64,000 bases of DNA from Oscillospiraceae bacterium (GCA_017479425.1 JAFVCD010000032.1:108041-172040); one strand, 5' to 3'; positions 1-7,448 are shown, counted from the first letter of the stretch. Notes: generated by a model not told the origin, from the letters alone. Numbers and translations: made by a program.

Positions 1-1
1 T

Positions 2-1594
2 GAGGTAGTCGACCCCTACGCCGAAGCAGTAGGCGTAAACGGCGAGCGCGGAATGCTCCTCGACTACACCGGCAGCTTCTCCGATCTTGACAGATACTTC
101 ACCGGCATCGAGTCCTATTCCGACGCGGTTATCTGGGAGGTACACGTCCGCGACTTCTCGAACACCATCGGCACCTCAAAATATCCCGGCAAGTACCTCG
201 CCTTCACCGAAGAAGGGCTTGTAAACGGCGCCGGAGTGCCGATAGGGCTTGACTATCTCAAGGAGCTCGGCATAACGCACATACACCTCCAGCCGATCTA
301 TGATTACGCAACGGTAGATGAAGCAAGGCTCGACCTCGCTCAGTTCAACTGGGGCTACGACCCGAAGAACTACAACGCGCCCGAGGGAAGCTACTCAACC
401 GCGCCCTTTGACGGTGAAACGCGCGTTACTGAGCTTCGAGCGCTCGTAAAGGCGATACACGATGCGGGCATGGGCGTAATCATGGACGTAGTCTACAACC
501 ACACCTACTCGCTAGACTCAAATCTCAACCGCATCGTTCCGTATTACTACTACCGCTACAACGCTATGGGCGAGGCCTCGAACGGCTCAGGATGCGGCAA
601 CGAAACCGCCTCAGATCGCGCGATGTTCCGCAGGTTCATGGTCGACTCAATATCTCACTGGCAGCGCGATTACCACATTGACGGCTTCCGCTTCGACCTC
701 ATGGCTCTGCACGATATTGACACGATGCAAGCGATTGAAAGCGCCGTACACGCCGAAAATCCGAAGGCAATAATCTACGGCGAGGGCTGGACGGGCGGCA
801 CAAGCGCGCTGAACGCAAATCTTCAGGCAAATCAGCAGAATATTTCTAAGGTAGTTGCCTCTGAGGGAGCTATCGGCTCAGTCGCGGTTTTCAACGACGC
901 GATACGCGACGGGCTGAAGGGCAGCGTATTCGACTCCAAGGACGCGGGCTATGCGAGCGGCAATATCACGAAAACCACCGCAAATCAGGTGCTCTTCGGC
1001 ATTGAGGGCGGCAAACGCGGCGTCGGCGCGGCGTGGGGCGTAGAGAATAACATGGTCATAAACTACGTTTCCGCGCACGATAACAACACGCTTTGGGATA
1101 AGCTCGCGCTCTCAAACGGCGACGATCCCGAGAGCGAGCGCTTCAAGATGAACGCCTTTGCTGCGAACATCGTCTTTATCTCGAACGGCACGCCGTTTAT
1201 GCTCGCGGGTGAGGAGATGCTTCGCACCAAGGGCGGCGATGAAAACAGCTATATGAGTTCCGACGAGGTCAACAATCTGGACTGGAGCAAGCTTATTCCC
1301 GGCTCGCCGGAGTTTGAGATGATGCGCTTCTATAAGTCGCTCATAGACTTCCGCAAGGCGCACGATTATCTGCGCCAAAGCGACGTAACCGGCACAGTTC
1401 TCCCCGATAACAGCCTCGAGGTACACTATTCCGTAGACGGCGCAGAGAAGGCGGTCGCCTTCATTAACCCTCACACCGAGCCGATAAAAGTCCACGCCGA
1501 CGGCACTATGATATGGCGCGGCGGCGAGGTAAAAACAGCGGTCAGCGGTGAGATTGAGATTCCTCCGAGGACAGTTGTGATTGTTGAGAAATGA
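2..1594 (+). CDS. pulA: Type I pullulanase (GH13), 5'-truncated by window edge
   Basis: Debranching enzyme that hydrolyses alpha-1,6 links in pullulan, glycogen or limit dextrins. The frame is open to the left edge, so the N-terminal carbohydrate-binding modules and the true start lie outside; the in-frame ATG at 53 is internal. Counting from that ATG, the type I signature NWGYDP is at 99-104, region I DVVYNH at 145-150, region II GFRFD with the nucleophile Asp215, region III IYGEG with the acid/base Glu244, and region IV SAHDN with Asp343. A C-terminal beta domain follows. No signal peptide can be judged. The stop is followed at once by the split terminator of repeat element copy 1. Confidence 0.93.
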   Translation, partial: EVVDPYAEAVGVNGERGMLLDYTGSFSDLDRYFTGIESYSDAVIWEVHVRDFSNTIGTSKYPGKYLAFTEEGLVNGAGVPIGLDYLKELGITHIHLQPIYDYATVDEARLDLAQFNWGYDPKNYNAPEGSYSTAPFDGETRVTELRALVKAIHDAGMGVIMDVVYNHTYSLDSNLNRIVPYYYYRYNAMGEASNGSGCGNETASDRAMFRRFMVDSISHWQRDYHIDGFRFDLMALHDIDTMQAIESAVHAENPKAIIYGEGWTGGTSALNANLQANQQNISKVVASEGAIGSVAVFNDAIRDGLKGSVFDSKDAGYASGNITKTTANQVLFGIEGGKRGVGAAWGVENNMVINYVSAHDNNTLWDKLALSNGDDPESERFKMNAFAANIVFISNGTPFMLAGEEMLRTKGGDENSYMSSDEVNNLDWSKLIPGSPEFEMMRFYKSLIDFRKAHDYLRQSDVTGTVLPDNSLEVHYSVDGAEKAVAFINPHTEPIKVHADGTMIWRGGEVKTAVSGEIEIPPRTVVIVEK

Positions 1595-1810
1595 ATTAAG
1601 CCCGCGGTCGATGACCGCGGGCGCAGACTGTAGACAAAATGGAAAAAGCGTTGGATAAAGAAGGCGGGGATCTGTGAAGGGGCCGGCCAAGAGGCCCCTT
1701 CACGTCGCAAACAGGCCCGCAGGCGTCATATTTTGCGCTCTCAAAGCGCAAAATATGTTCGATGCGGAGACTTTGTCGACGCATTAAGCCCGCGGTCGAT
1801 GACCGCGGGC
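1595..1810 (+). mobile_element. Terminator-flanked palindromic element, copy 1 (forward)
   Basis: A 28-bp sequence carrying a GC hairpin (arms GCCCGCGGTC and GACCGCGGGC, loop GAT) occurs identically at 1595-1622 and 1783-1810. Between the two lies a core of about 160 bp. The core begins with CAGACTGTAGACAAA and ends with TTTGTCGACGCA, which form short imperfect inverted ends. It contains hairpin 1 around 1674-1703 (arms GTGAAGGGGCC and GGCCCCTTCAC) and hairpin 2 around 1728-1757 (ATATTTTGCGCT and AGCGCAAAATAT). Only the right-hand flanking hairpin is followed by a T-rich tract in the direction of pulA. No coding frame is evident. Homologous cores lie near 18.7, 30.8, 47.5 and 54.3 kb. Confidence 0.85.
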
Positions 1811-1821
1811 TTTGATTTGTT
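1788..1821 (+). terminator. Distal, functional copy of the pulA terminator
   Basis: Ten-base-pair GC stem with a GAT loop followed by TTTGATTTGTT on the plus strand. It terminates pulA after read-through of the repeat element, and may also act for convergent nagB. The proximal copy at 1600-1622 lacks the T-tract. Confidence 0.7.
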
Positions 1822-1826
1822 CAGGA

Positions 1827-2618
1827 TTAAAGTCTCTCGTTCTTCTCGATATCAAGGAAGTATTTATAGGTGTCAACAGTCAGCTCTCCGCAGGCAGCCT
1901 CATCGCAGGCGATGATGGCTCCATTGTGCATCTGGAGCGCGGAGCAGGTCCACTTCTGGCTGACGCCGCCCTCGACTGTCGCCGCAAGGGCGCGAGCCTT
2001 GTTGTGGCCGTTGATGAGGATAAGGACCTCCTTGGAGTCGCAGACCGTGCCTACGCCTACGCTGAGTGCCTGAGCCGGAACTGCCTCGGGATCGTTGCCG
2101 AAGAAGCGGCTGTTTACGATGCGTGTATCAGTTGTGAGGTTGCGGACTCCGGTGCGGCTTGCAAGCGAGGTGTACGGCTCGTTGAACGCGATATGACCGT
2201 CAACTCCGATGCCGCCCATGAAGAGGTCGATTCCGCCGTAGGATGCGATCTTCGCCTCATAGCGCGCGCACTCACCCTCGGGATCGTCGGTCATGCCGTT
2301 TAGAATGTTGATGTTCTCCGGCTTCATATCGACGAGGTGATCGAAGAAATTATCGTGCATGAAATACCAATAGGACTGATCGTGCTCGTGCGGAAGTCCG
2401 AGGTACTCGTCCATGTTAAAGGTCACGACGTTAGAGAAGGAAAGCTCGCCCTTCTGATTCATCGTGTAGAGCTCCTTGTAAACTCCGATAGGGCTGGAGC
2501 CGGTCGGAAGTCCGAGGACGAAAGGACGATCCTCCTTGTGGCTTCTTATCTTGTCGGCAATGTAGTTTGCCGCCCACTTGCACATATTTTCATAGTTTTC
2601 CTGAATTACTACTCTCAT
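1827..2618 (-). CDS. nagB: Glucosamine-6-phosphate deaminase
   Basis: Converts glucosamine-6-phosphate to fructose-6-phosphate and ammonia, feeding amino sugars into glycolysis; cytosolic. The 263-residue product has the family length. PTGSSP at 38-43 binds phosphate, NMDEYLG at 68-74 carries the catalytic Asp70-Asp72 region, and GVDGHIAFNEP at 138-148 supplies the Asp-His-Glu relay (Asp140, His142, Glu147). I chose the ATG at 2618, with GGAG 10 bases upstream; an in-frame TTG two codons earlier is less likely. It is monocistronic and convergent with pulA. No nagA is visible in the window. Confidence 0.95.
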   Translation of the reverse strand: MRVVIQENYENMCKWAANYIADKIRSHKEDRPFVLGLPTGSSPIGVYKELYTMNQKGELSFSNVVTFNMDEYLGLPHEHDQSYWYFMHDNFFDHLVDMKPENINILNGMTDDPEGECARYEAKIASYGGIDLFMGGIGVDGHIAFNEPYTSLASRTGVRNLTTDTRIVNSRFFGNDPEAVPAQALSVGVGTVCDSKEVLILINGHNKARALAATVEGGVSQKWTCSALQMHNGAIIACDEAACGELTVDTYKYFLDIEKNERL

Positions 2619-2862
2619 AATCAAAACACTCCAATCAATTTAATCAGAGCGGTGAAAGAGCCTCTGTTGCGGTTTTGTTTCCGTTTTTTGCTCTCCTTCT
2701 AACGATTCGCTGTACCGTGACGGCATCCGCCGAATATTTCGATAACCGTCAGCCTCGTCACCCATTTAGGGCCCGGCGCTATCGGCAGCGCGCTCCTCTT
2801 GCGCTCTCTGCCGATTTACTATGGTATATTACCACTTTTTGTATTTTATTACAATTTCTTTT
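2619..2862. other. Intergenic region between nagB and the ExbD-like operon
   Basis: About 240 bases without a supported gene. It holds an imperfect hairpin around 2781-2816 (ATCGGCAG and CTGCCGAT outer arms with an inner GCGC pairing) and the short palindrome GGTATATTACC. The hairpin could terminate the minus-strand operon ending at 2863, but there is no clean T-tract. I saw no glmS-type ribozyme or other recognised riboswitch. Confidence 0.4.
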
Positions 2863-3294
2863 TTAACCAATTTCGTAGGAAATATCAAGCTTGTTAAGTG
2901 CAGAAATGACCTCGTCGTAGGTCGCCTTTATGGCGCTGTCGTCTTTTACAGTCACCTTCACCCCGTCGGCGTAATTCTTCTCGAGGAAGCTCTCAAGCTC
3001 ATCGGAGGCAACAGCGGTTCCGTTTATCGTGATTGCGCTCTCGCTGACTACGATCTGCATAATGCCGTCGTCTGACATATCCGTTTCATCCACATTTCCG
3101 GCAGGCTCCTGCTTTTCAGCTGCGGTCGCGCCGCCGCTCTGAGTGCCGGTATTCGCCTCGCCGCCGCCAATCAGCCCTGCGCCGCCCGGCCCGAAGCCGT
3201 ACCAGCCGCCGAGGCTCAAAAGCAGCGCCGCGATCACGCCTATCGTCACGTTGCGCCCGGTGTGCTTCTTTTTCTTTTTCTGTTCTTCTGCCAT
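2863..3294 (-). CDS. Membrane-anchored ExbD/TolR-like periplasmic-domain protein
   Basis: 143 residues. A Lys-rich cytoplasmic start (1-14) leads into one membrane segment (about 15-36), then a Gly/Thr/Glu-rich linker and a C-terminal domain (about 78-143). That domain resembles the extracytoplasmic fold of ExbD/TolR, with the pattern ITINGTAV, then SDELESFL, and a terminal DEVISALNKLDISYEIG segment. It lacks the Asp-bearing ExbD membrane helix, so it may be an accessory sensor or load-coupling partner. It follows the exbD-like gene by 3 bases in an ExbB-ExbD-X operon. The exact role is inferred. Confidence 0.6.
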   Translation of the reverse strand: MAEEQKKKKKHTGRNVTIGVIAALLLSLGGWYGFGPGGAGLIGGGEANTGTQSGGATAAEKQEPAGNVDETDMSDDGIMQIVVSESAITINGTAVASDELESFLEKNYADGVKVTVKDDSAIKATYDEVISALNKLDISYEIG

Positions 3295-3297
3295 ACT

Positions 3298-3843
3298 TTA
3301 TCCCTCCATTAAATCAATTTCCGCGTAATTTATGTAGATTCCGCCTCTCAAAAGCTCCGGTTTGAGCTCAAGAACGGCGTCTTTTATAAGCTCATATTCC
3401 GAGTTGTATATGCCGTTTCTGTCATACTGAAACACCAAAAACGCGCTCTCCGTGCCGCCCTCTTCTATTATGCTCCGCAGAGCGCCGATAAAGCGTTCGC
3501 GCGCGGTATCGCTTCGCCCCGAGTCGAGGGAAACATAGGTCACAGTGCCGCCATCTGATTCGATGAGTATTCTGCGCGGGCTTGATTCGATCACCGAAAC
3601 TGTGACTATTGCGCTCTTCTCGTCGACTATGCCGAGCGTGCGTTCTCTCCTTTTCGCTTCCTCAAGAGCATTTTTCACACTCTCAAGCTCGACCTTCAGC
3701 ACCGCCGATTCGGTCTCAGCCTCGGCGCGGTCGACCTCAGCCGCCTGCACCTGCGTTTTCGACTGCACGAGCAGCACGAACAGCATAATGAGAATGACGT
3801 CCAGCAGCGGCGTCAGCTCTACAAGTATCTGCCGCTTTTTCAT
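3298..3843 (-). CDS. ExbD/TolR/MotB-like ion-channel subunit
   Basis: 181 residues. The N-terminal membrane helix TPLLDVILIMLFVLL (about 11-25) carries the Asp15 expected for proton translocation in the ExbD/TolR family. A coiled-coil (about 30-70) and an extracytoplasmic alpha/beta domain follow. With the upstream MotA/TolQ/ExbB-type gene, which it overlaps by 4 bases (ATGA), it should form a stator converting ion flux into mechanical work. No TonB, TolB, Pal or flagellar gene is nearby and the organism looks monoderm, so the load it drives is unknown. Confidence 0.75.
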   Translation of the reverse strand: MKKRQILVELTPLLDVILIMLFVLLVQSKTQVQAAEVDRAEAETESAVLKVELESVKNALEEAKRRERTLGIVDEKSAIVTVSVIESSPRRILIESDGGTVTYVSLDSGRSDTARERFIGALRSIIEEGGTESAFLVFQYDRNGIYNSEYELIKDAVLELKPELLRGGIYINYAEIDLMEG

Positions 3844-4343
3844 TTTTCCGCACCGTCCGCGCCGACGCGGCTCAGAAGCAGCGTCACGTTCTTGTCGTTA
3901 TCCTCCATGCGCGACGAGAGAAACGCGTCGCAGAGCTTAAAAGCAATGGCGAAAACAAGCCCCCAGAAGGTGCTCGTAAGCGCCGCAAAGAAATTCTGCT
4001 GCATATCCGCCATATTCGCCACCATCGGAAGAAGCGAAATGACCGTTCCGAGAATACCCATCAGCGGAAAAATCGCGGTCACGTTCGTGAAAATCGCGTA
4101 TAGGCTCTCGGTCTCCTCGCGCATGCGCACAAATTCCTCGACGACGAAGGTCTGTGCCGGAGTTTTGATCGTACCGCCCTCCATGGGCTGCACCGGAAGA
4201 AAAATTACGAGCCGCAGGCGCTTATATAGCTTCATCGCGCGGCGCCGCGTTTCGAGAAAAAGCCACACGTTAACCGCGGCGGCAATGAAAATCAGAAGAT
4301 CGTAGCCGATGAGGTTGCGAAGAATTACCCCGATTACCGACAT
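3840..4343 (-). CDS. MotA/TolQ/ExbB proton-channel family protein
   Basis: 167 residues with three predicted membrane segments (about 10-30, 85-110 and 122-145). The family core is visible as AIFPLMGILGTVISLLP followed by ALTSTFWGLVFAIAFK. It is shorter than enteric ExbB. It is the first gene of a three-gene operon with two ExbD-type partners, with a good Shine-Dalgarno site (GGAGATGGGAAA) before the ATG and a sigma-A promoter just upstream. The likely role is the inner-membrane channel subunit of a stator complex; the substrate process is not identified. Confidence 0.75.
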   Translation of the reverse strand: MSVIGVILRNLIGYDLLIFIAAAVNVWLFLETRRRAMKLYKRLRLVIFLPVQPMEGGTIKTPAQTFVVEEFVRMREETESLYAIFTNVTAIFPLMGILGTVISLLPMVANMADMQQNFFAALTSTFWGLVFAIAFKLCDAFLSSRMEDNDKNVTLLLSRVGADGAEK

Positions 4344-4372
4344 TTTCCCATCTCCTTTGCTATTTTAATCAG

Positions 4373-4401
4373 ATTATATACCACTTTCACGCCTTAGGCA
4401 A
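4373..4401 (-). promoter_or_regulatory. Sigma-A promoter of the ExbB/ExbD-like operon
   Basis: Read on the minus strand: TTGCCT (4396-4401), 17-bp spacer, TATAAT (4373-4378). It lies 30 bases upstream of the start codon of the MotA/TolQ/ExbB gene. Confidence 0.65.
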
Positions 4402-4441
4402 CTGCATATATTATCGGCTTAACAAAAAGTTCACAGAAAAA

Positions 4442-4468
4442 TTAGCACTCTCTCCTTGACAGTGCTAA
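4442..4468 (+). promoter_or_regulatory. CIRCE operator (HrcA binding site)
   Basis: TTAGCACTC, a 9-base spacer, then CAGTGCTAA. This matches the CIRCE consensus TTAGCACTC-N9-GAGTGCTAA with one mismatch in the right arm. It overlaps the -35 box of the hsp20 promoter, so HrcA binding would block transcription until heat or unfolded protein relieves it. Confidence 0.92.
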
Positions 4469-4484
4469 CTATTTGTGCTATAAC
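4456..4484 (+). promoter_or_regulatory. Sigma-A promoter of hsp20
   Basis: Perfect TTGACA (4456-4461), 17-bp spacer, TATAAC (4479-4484). The -35 element sits inside CIRCE. Confidence 0.88.
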
Positions 4485-4579
4485 ATAATCGAACAAAGGA
4501 ACAGAGACCACTCGAAAGAGCGAAAGCCCTCCTTCCCAAATTCAAATAATACATATTTATTTGATTGGAGAATTTCAAA

Positions 4580-5026
4580 ATGTTAGTACCAAGATTTTTC
4601 GGTGAAGATTTGTTCGACGAGCTTATGAGCTTTCCTACAGCGCGTGATTTCGGCAGCATCGACCGCGAGCTCTACGGCAAGCGCGCAAGCCAGCTTATGA
4701 AGACCGACGTCCACGAGCACGAGGACGGCTACGAGGTCGACATTGACCTGCCCGGCTTCAAGAAGGATGAGATAAACCTCTCGCTTGAAAACGGCTACCT
4801 CACAGTGTCCGCCTCCAAGGGACTTGACAAGGAGGAGACCCGCAAGGGCAAGCTTATCCGTCAGGAACGCTACGCCGGCGCAATGAGCCGCAGCTTCTAT
4901 GTCGGCGAGGCTCTTACAGAGGAGGACGTCAAGGCAAAGTTTGAGGACGGCGTTCTGAAGCTCAGCGTTCCGAAGAAGGACGCTAAAAAGCTCCCCGAGA
5001 AAAAGGTCATAATGATCGAAGGCTGA
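4580..5026 (+). CDS. Small heat-shock protein, Hsp20/alpha-crystallin family
   Basis: 148-residue ATP-independent holdase that binds unfolding proteins in the cytoplasm. Residues 1-38 form the N-terminal arm, the alpha-crystallin beta-sandwich runs from about 40 to 135, and FEDGVLKLSVPK near the end is the conserved A-x-x-x-G-V-L-type strand. The ATG at 4580 has GGAG 9 bases upstream; an in-frame TTG five codons earlier overlaps that site and is rejected. It is controlled by CIRCE and is monocistronic, with a strong terminator behind it. Confidence 0.95.
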   Translation: MLVPRFFGEDLFDELMSFPTARDFGSIDRELYGKRASQLMKTDVHEHEDGYEVDIDLPGFKKDEINLSLENGYLTVSASKGLDKEETRKGKLIRQERYAGAMSRSFYVGEALTEEDVKAKFEDGVLKLSVPKKDAKKLPEKKVIMIEG

Positions 5027-5039
5027 AAATAAAACCATA

Positions 5040-5071
5040 AGGCACCGCTCAAACGAGCGGTGCCTAATTTT
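5040..5071. terminator. Bidirectional terminator, hsp20 / SPFH gene
   Basis: Perfect 11-bp stem (AGGCACCGCTC / GAGCGGTGCCT) with loop AAAC, followed by AATTTTA on the plus strand and a T-rich tract on the minus strand. It separates two convergent genes. Confidence 0.85.
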
Positions 5072-5083
5072 ATAGCTTATTTA

Positions 5084-6046
5084 TCAGTCGTGGACGTGAT
5101 CTGTGGTCTTTCCCTTGCCCTTTGCGGCGTCGGTAACGGACTCAGCAAGACCCTTTGCAAGTCCCGCAATGCCCTGGATCTCGGAGGGGATAATGATCTT
5201 AGTCGCCTGACCGTCAGCGGCGGCGGCGAACGCCTCAAGGCTCTTGAGCTCGACTATCTGCGCCTCGCTGAGCCCTGCCTCCTTCAGCATTTTTATGCCC
5301 TCTGCTTCAGCACGCTTTATGGTGATCATACCCTGAGCCTCCGCCTCCTTATGGAGTCTGATGCTCTCAGCGTGACCCTCAGCCTCGCGAACCATCTGAA
5401 TTTTCTGAGCCTCGGCACGAAGAATGGCGCTTTCCTTCTCGCCCTCAGCGGTAAGGATTGCGGACTTCTTTTCACCCTCAGCACGGAGGATCGCTTCTCT
5501 GCGCTCGCGCTCCGCCTTCATCTGCTTCTCCATGGCGTTCTGGATTTCCTTGGGCGGCATGATGTTTTTAAGCTCTACGCGATTTACCTTGATGCCCCAG
5601 GGGTCGGTCGCCTCGTCAAGTATGGCGCGCATTTTGCTGTTTATAACATCGCGGCTTGTAAGAGTCTGGTCAAGCTCAAGCTCGCCGATGATGTTACGGA
5701 GAGTCGTAGCGCTGAGATTTTCGATTGCGACAATTGGATTTTCAATTCCGTATGTGTAGAGCTTAGGATCAGTGATCTGATAATAGATAACCGTGTCGAT
5801 CTGCATCGTTACGTTATCCTTCGTTATAACGGGCTGGGGCGGGAAATCCGCAACCTGCTCCTTGAGGCTGACGACCTTGGCGACGCGCTCGATGAACGGC
5901 ACCTTGACGTGGATACCCACGCCCCAGGTGGTGCTGTAAGCGCCGAGGCGCTCGATGACGTGCGCCGTTGCCTGCTGTACAACTCTGACATTGGCAACAA
6001 CTGCGGCTGCGACAATTAGAACTATTACTGCGACTACGAACTGCAT
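5084..6046 (-). CDS. SPFH/band 7 (stomatin/QmcA-like) membrane protein
   Basis: 320 residues. An N-terminal membrane anchor (about 2-20) precedes an SPFH domain (about 20-180), then a long Glu/Ala/Arg-rich helix (about 180-255) and a C-terminal Ala/Gly-rich tail. The family organises membrane microdomains and modulates FtsH-type proteases. The NfeD-like gene lies 3 bases upstream in the same operon; SPFH plus NfeD is a recurrent pair in which NfeD supplies an OB-fold partner. Confidence 0.88.
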   Translation of the reverse strand: MQFVVAVIVLIVAAAVVANVRVVQQATAHVIERLGAYSTTWGVGIHVKVPFIERVAKVVSLKEQVADFPPQPVITKDNVTMQIDTVIYYQITDPKLYTYGIENPIVAIENLSATTLRNIIGELELDQTLTSRDVINSKMRAILDEATDPWGIKVNRVELKNIMPPKEIQNAMEKQMKAERERREAILRAEGEKKSAILTAEGEKESAILRAEAQKIQMVREAEGHAESIRLHKEAEAQGMITIKRAEAEGIKMLKEAGLSEAQIVELKSLEAFAAAADGQATKIIIPSEIQGIAGLAKGLAESVTDAAKGKGKTTDHVHD

Positions 6047-6049
6047 TTT

Positions 6050-6481
6050 TCAGTCCTCCTTTATTTCTTCTACTATGAGTTTAACGCCCTCGATAGCGAC
6101 GGGGCGAACATAGCTTCCCTTATTGAGAACAGCGCCCGATAGCGAGCGCGCAGTCCACGGCTTGCCATCCACTGTGACGGCGCCGGTGCCGAGCACGTTA
6201 TCCACGTTCTCGGTTACTACCGCTACCTTTCCGATGACAGTATCGGCGTTGGTAGCAACCTTGCGTGAATCAACCCTCGTCTTAACAAAGCGGCGCAAAG
6301 CGAGCATCATAGCGCCGGATACGACAAGAAAAACGCCGACCTGGATCCAGATATTCAGCCCGAGCCACGCGCACAGAAGCGCCGCGAGCGAGCCGACAAT
6401 GAACCAGACGCTTACAAGCGCAACCGTAAGCGCCTCAAGCACGCCGAAGAGCACGGCGCAGCATAACCAGAAATATACCAT
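6050..6481 (-). CDS. NfeD family membrane protein
   Basis: 143 residues. Two to three N-terminal membrane helices (about 3-65) lead into a C-terminal OB-fold domain (about 75-140), recognisable by GKVAVVTENV, the GAVTVDGKPWTARS stretch and the closing VEGVKL-like strand. It is the first gene of the SPFH-NfeD operon, with its own promoter and a GAGAGGTG ribosome site. Likely a partner of the band 7 protein in membrane microdomain upkeep. Confidence 0.85.
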   Translation of the reverse strand: MVYFWLCCAVLFGVLEALTVALVSVWFIVGSLAALLCAWLGLNIWIQVGVFLVVSGAMMLALRRFVKTRVDSRKVATNADTVIGKVAVVTENVDNVLGTGAVTVDGKPWTARSLSGAVLNKGSYVRPVAIEGVKLIVEEIKED

Positions 6482-6507
6482 ACTGACACCTCTCTGCTTT
6501 TTTATCT

Positions 6508-6536
6508 AGTATAGCATATTTTGCGCGCCTTGTAAA
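6508..6536 (-). promoter_or_regulatory. Sigma-A promoter of the NfeD-SPFH operon
   Basis: Minus strand TTTACA (6531-6536), 17-bp spacer, TATACT (6508-6513), 27 bases before the NfeD start codon. Confidence 0.7.
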
Positions 6537-6553
6537 TAAAAATGACGTCAGTA

Positions 6554-7363
6554 TTACAGATAGAAAACCTGATGATCGACTTTTCCGAAGCGCGTGCGGT
6601 TGCGCTCCGCCCAGCAGCATTTCGAGGCTTCCTCTGAGGCAAAATAGAGGCTGTCGCCGGCTACGTCGGCTCCGTCGAGAGCGAGGCGTGCGGCAAGGCA
6701 GGACTCCTCCGAGGGCGTTAGATAAACAGAGCCGTCGGAGATCGGCGTAAACTGAACGCCGAAGCGCGTATCGAACACTACCTTTTTTACGCTGTCGGGA
6801 AATTCATCGCTCTTTACGCGGTTGAGCACCACGTTCGCAACCGCGATCTTGCCCTCGAAGCTCTCTCCCCTCGCCTCGGCGTTGACTATGCGGCTCAGCC
6901 AGTAGAGATCGTCCTCAGTCCAGTCCGCCGGCTGTATCGGCTCTCCGGCGGCGGTAATTGTCAGCTTTCTTGCCTCATCGTCATATCTAAGCCCCGCCCC
7001 GAAGGCTTTAGCGATTGCCGATGCCGGCATCATAACGCGGTTGTAGCGGAATATCACCCCGCTCGGGCAGTAGACGAGCCGCCCGTTTGCGGTAATATAG
7101 CGCTCCCCGACCTTTGCAGATACGCGCAGAGAGTCTGCATAGACCTCCATATTGCCGGTATACTCGTTGAAAACAACGCATTCTGCGCCGAGTGCGAGTG
7201 AGATTTCGGACGCCGGAACGTAAATCTCGCTTCCGAATAAAAAGCTCGCGCCGAAGCGGTCTGCACGCATCTCCCCTACCCATACCTCGACTGAATCCGG
7301 CGCGGCGCCATAGACCGGTGAGGCAAGCGCTAAGCACAGTACAATACCCATTAGCTTTTGCAT
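6554..7363 (-). CDS. Secreted cell-wall hydrolase, copper-amine-oxidase-N-like plus SleB-type domain
   Basis: 269 residues. A signal peptide (1-19, ending VYG-AAPD) precedes a stalk-like domain of the copper amine oxidase N-terminal type (about 25-140; EIYVPASEISLALG, then VMMPASAIAKAFG). The C-terminal Hydrolase_2/SleB domain (about 150-269) contains LYWLSRIVNAEARGE and AVANVVLNRVKSDEFPD, whose Glu is the expected lytic transglycosylase residue. It probably cleaves peptidoglycan during sporulation, germination or wall turnover. The ATG at 7363 is chosen because AAAGGG lies 8 bases upstream; an in-frame GTG three codons earlier overlaps that site. Confidence 0.85.
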   Translation of the reverse strand: MQKLMGIVLCLALASPVYGAAPDSVEVWVGEMRADRFGASFLFGSEIYVPASEISLALGAECVVFNEYTGNMEVYADSLRVSAKVGERYITANGRLVYCPSGVIFRYNRVMMPASAIAKAFGAGLRYDDEARKLTITAAGEPIQPADWTEDDLYWLSRIVNAEARGESFEGKIAVANVVLNRVKSDEFPDSVKKVVFDTRFGVQFTPISDGSVYLTPSEESCLAARLALDGADVAGDSLYFASEEASKCCWAERNRTRFGKVDHQVFYL

Positions 7364-7369
7364 AAAAAA

Positions 7370-7433
7370 CACCCTTTCCGTAGGAATATGGCTATCGTTT
7401 CCATTTTTGCCATATTTTAAACCGGAAAGGGTG
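7370..7433 (-). promoter_or_regulatory. Inverted repeat that could sequester the ribosome binding site
   Basis: Eleven-base perfect inverted repeat: CACCCTTTCCG (plus strand 7370-7380) against CGGAAAGGGTG (7423-7433). On the mRNA, the 3' arm contains the Shine-Dalgarno sequence of the hydrolase gene. A second nested repeat, AATATGGC / GCCATATT (7385-7392, 7409-7416), would extend the stem. Folding would hide the ribosome site. Confidence 0.55.
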
Positions 7434-7448
7434 AAAATTTTGTAGAAT

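Noticed and set aside
1640-1660. Element core derived from a tRNA (TTGGATAAA shared with the D-arm of tRNA-Arg, TTCGA with the T-loop)
   Set aside because: The matches are only 5-9 bases and the spacing and stems do not fit a tRNA fold.
2625-2860. glmS-type ribozyme or amino-sugar riboswitch upstream of nagB
   Set aside because: No conserved core sequence or pseudoknot could be seen; only an imperfect hairpin.
4583-5038. 151-codon minus-strand frame over hsp20
   Set aside because: CIRCE, the promoter and the alpha-crystallin domain all support the plus-strand gene.
5060-6019. 319-codon plus-strand frame over the SPFH gene
   Set aside because: Shadow of the highly repetitive Glu/Ala/Arg helix of the SPFH protein.
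6543-6550. TGACGTCA palindrome downstream of the SleB-like gene
   Set aside because: A single 8-bp palindrome with no supporting context; likely chance.
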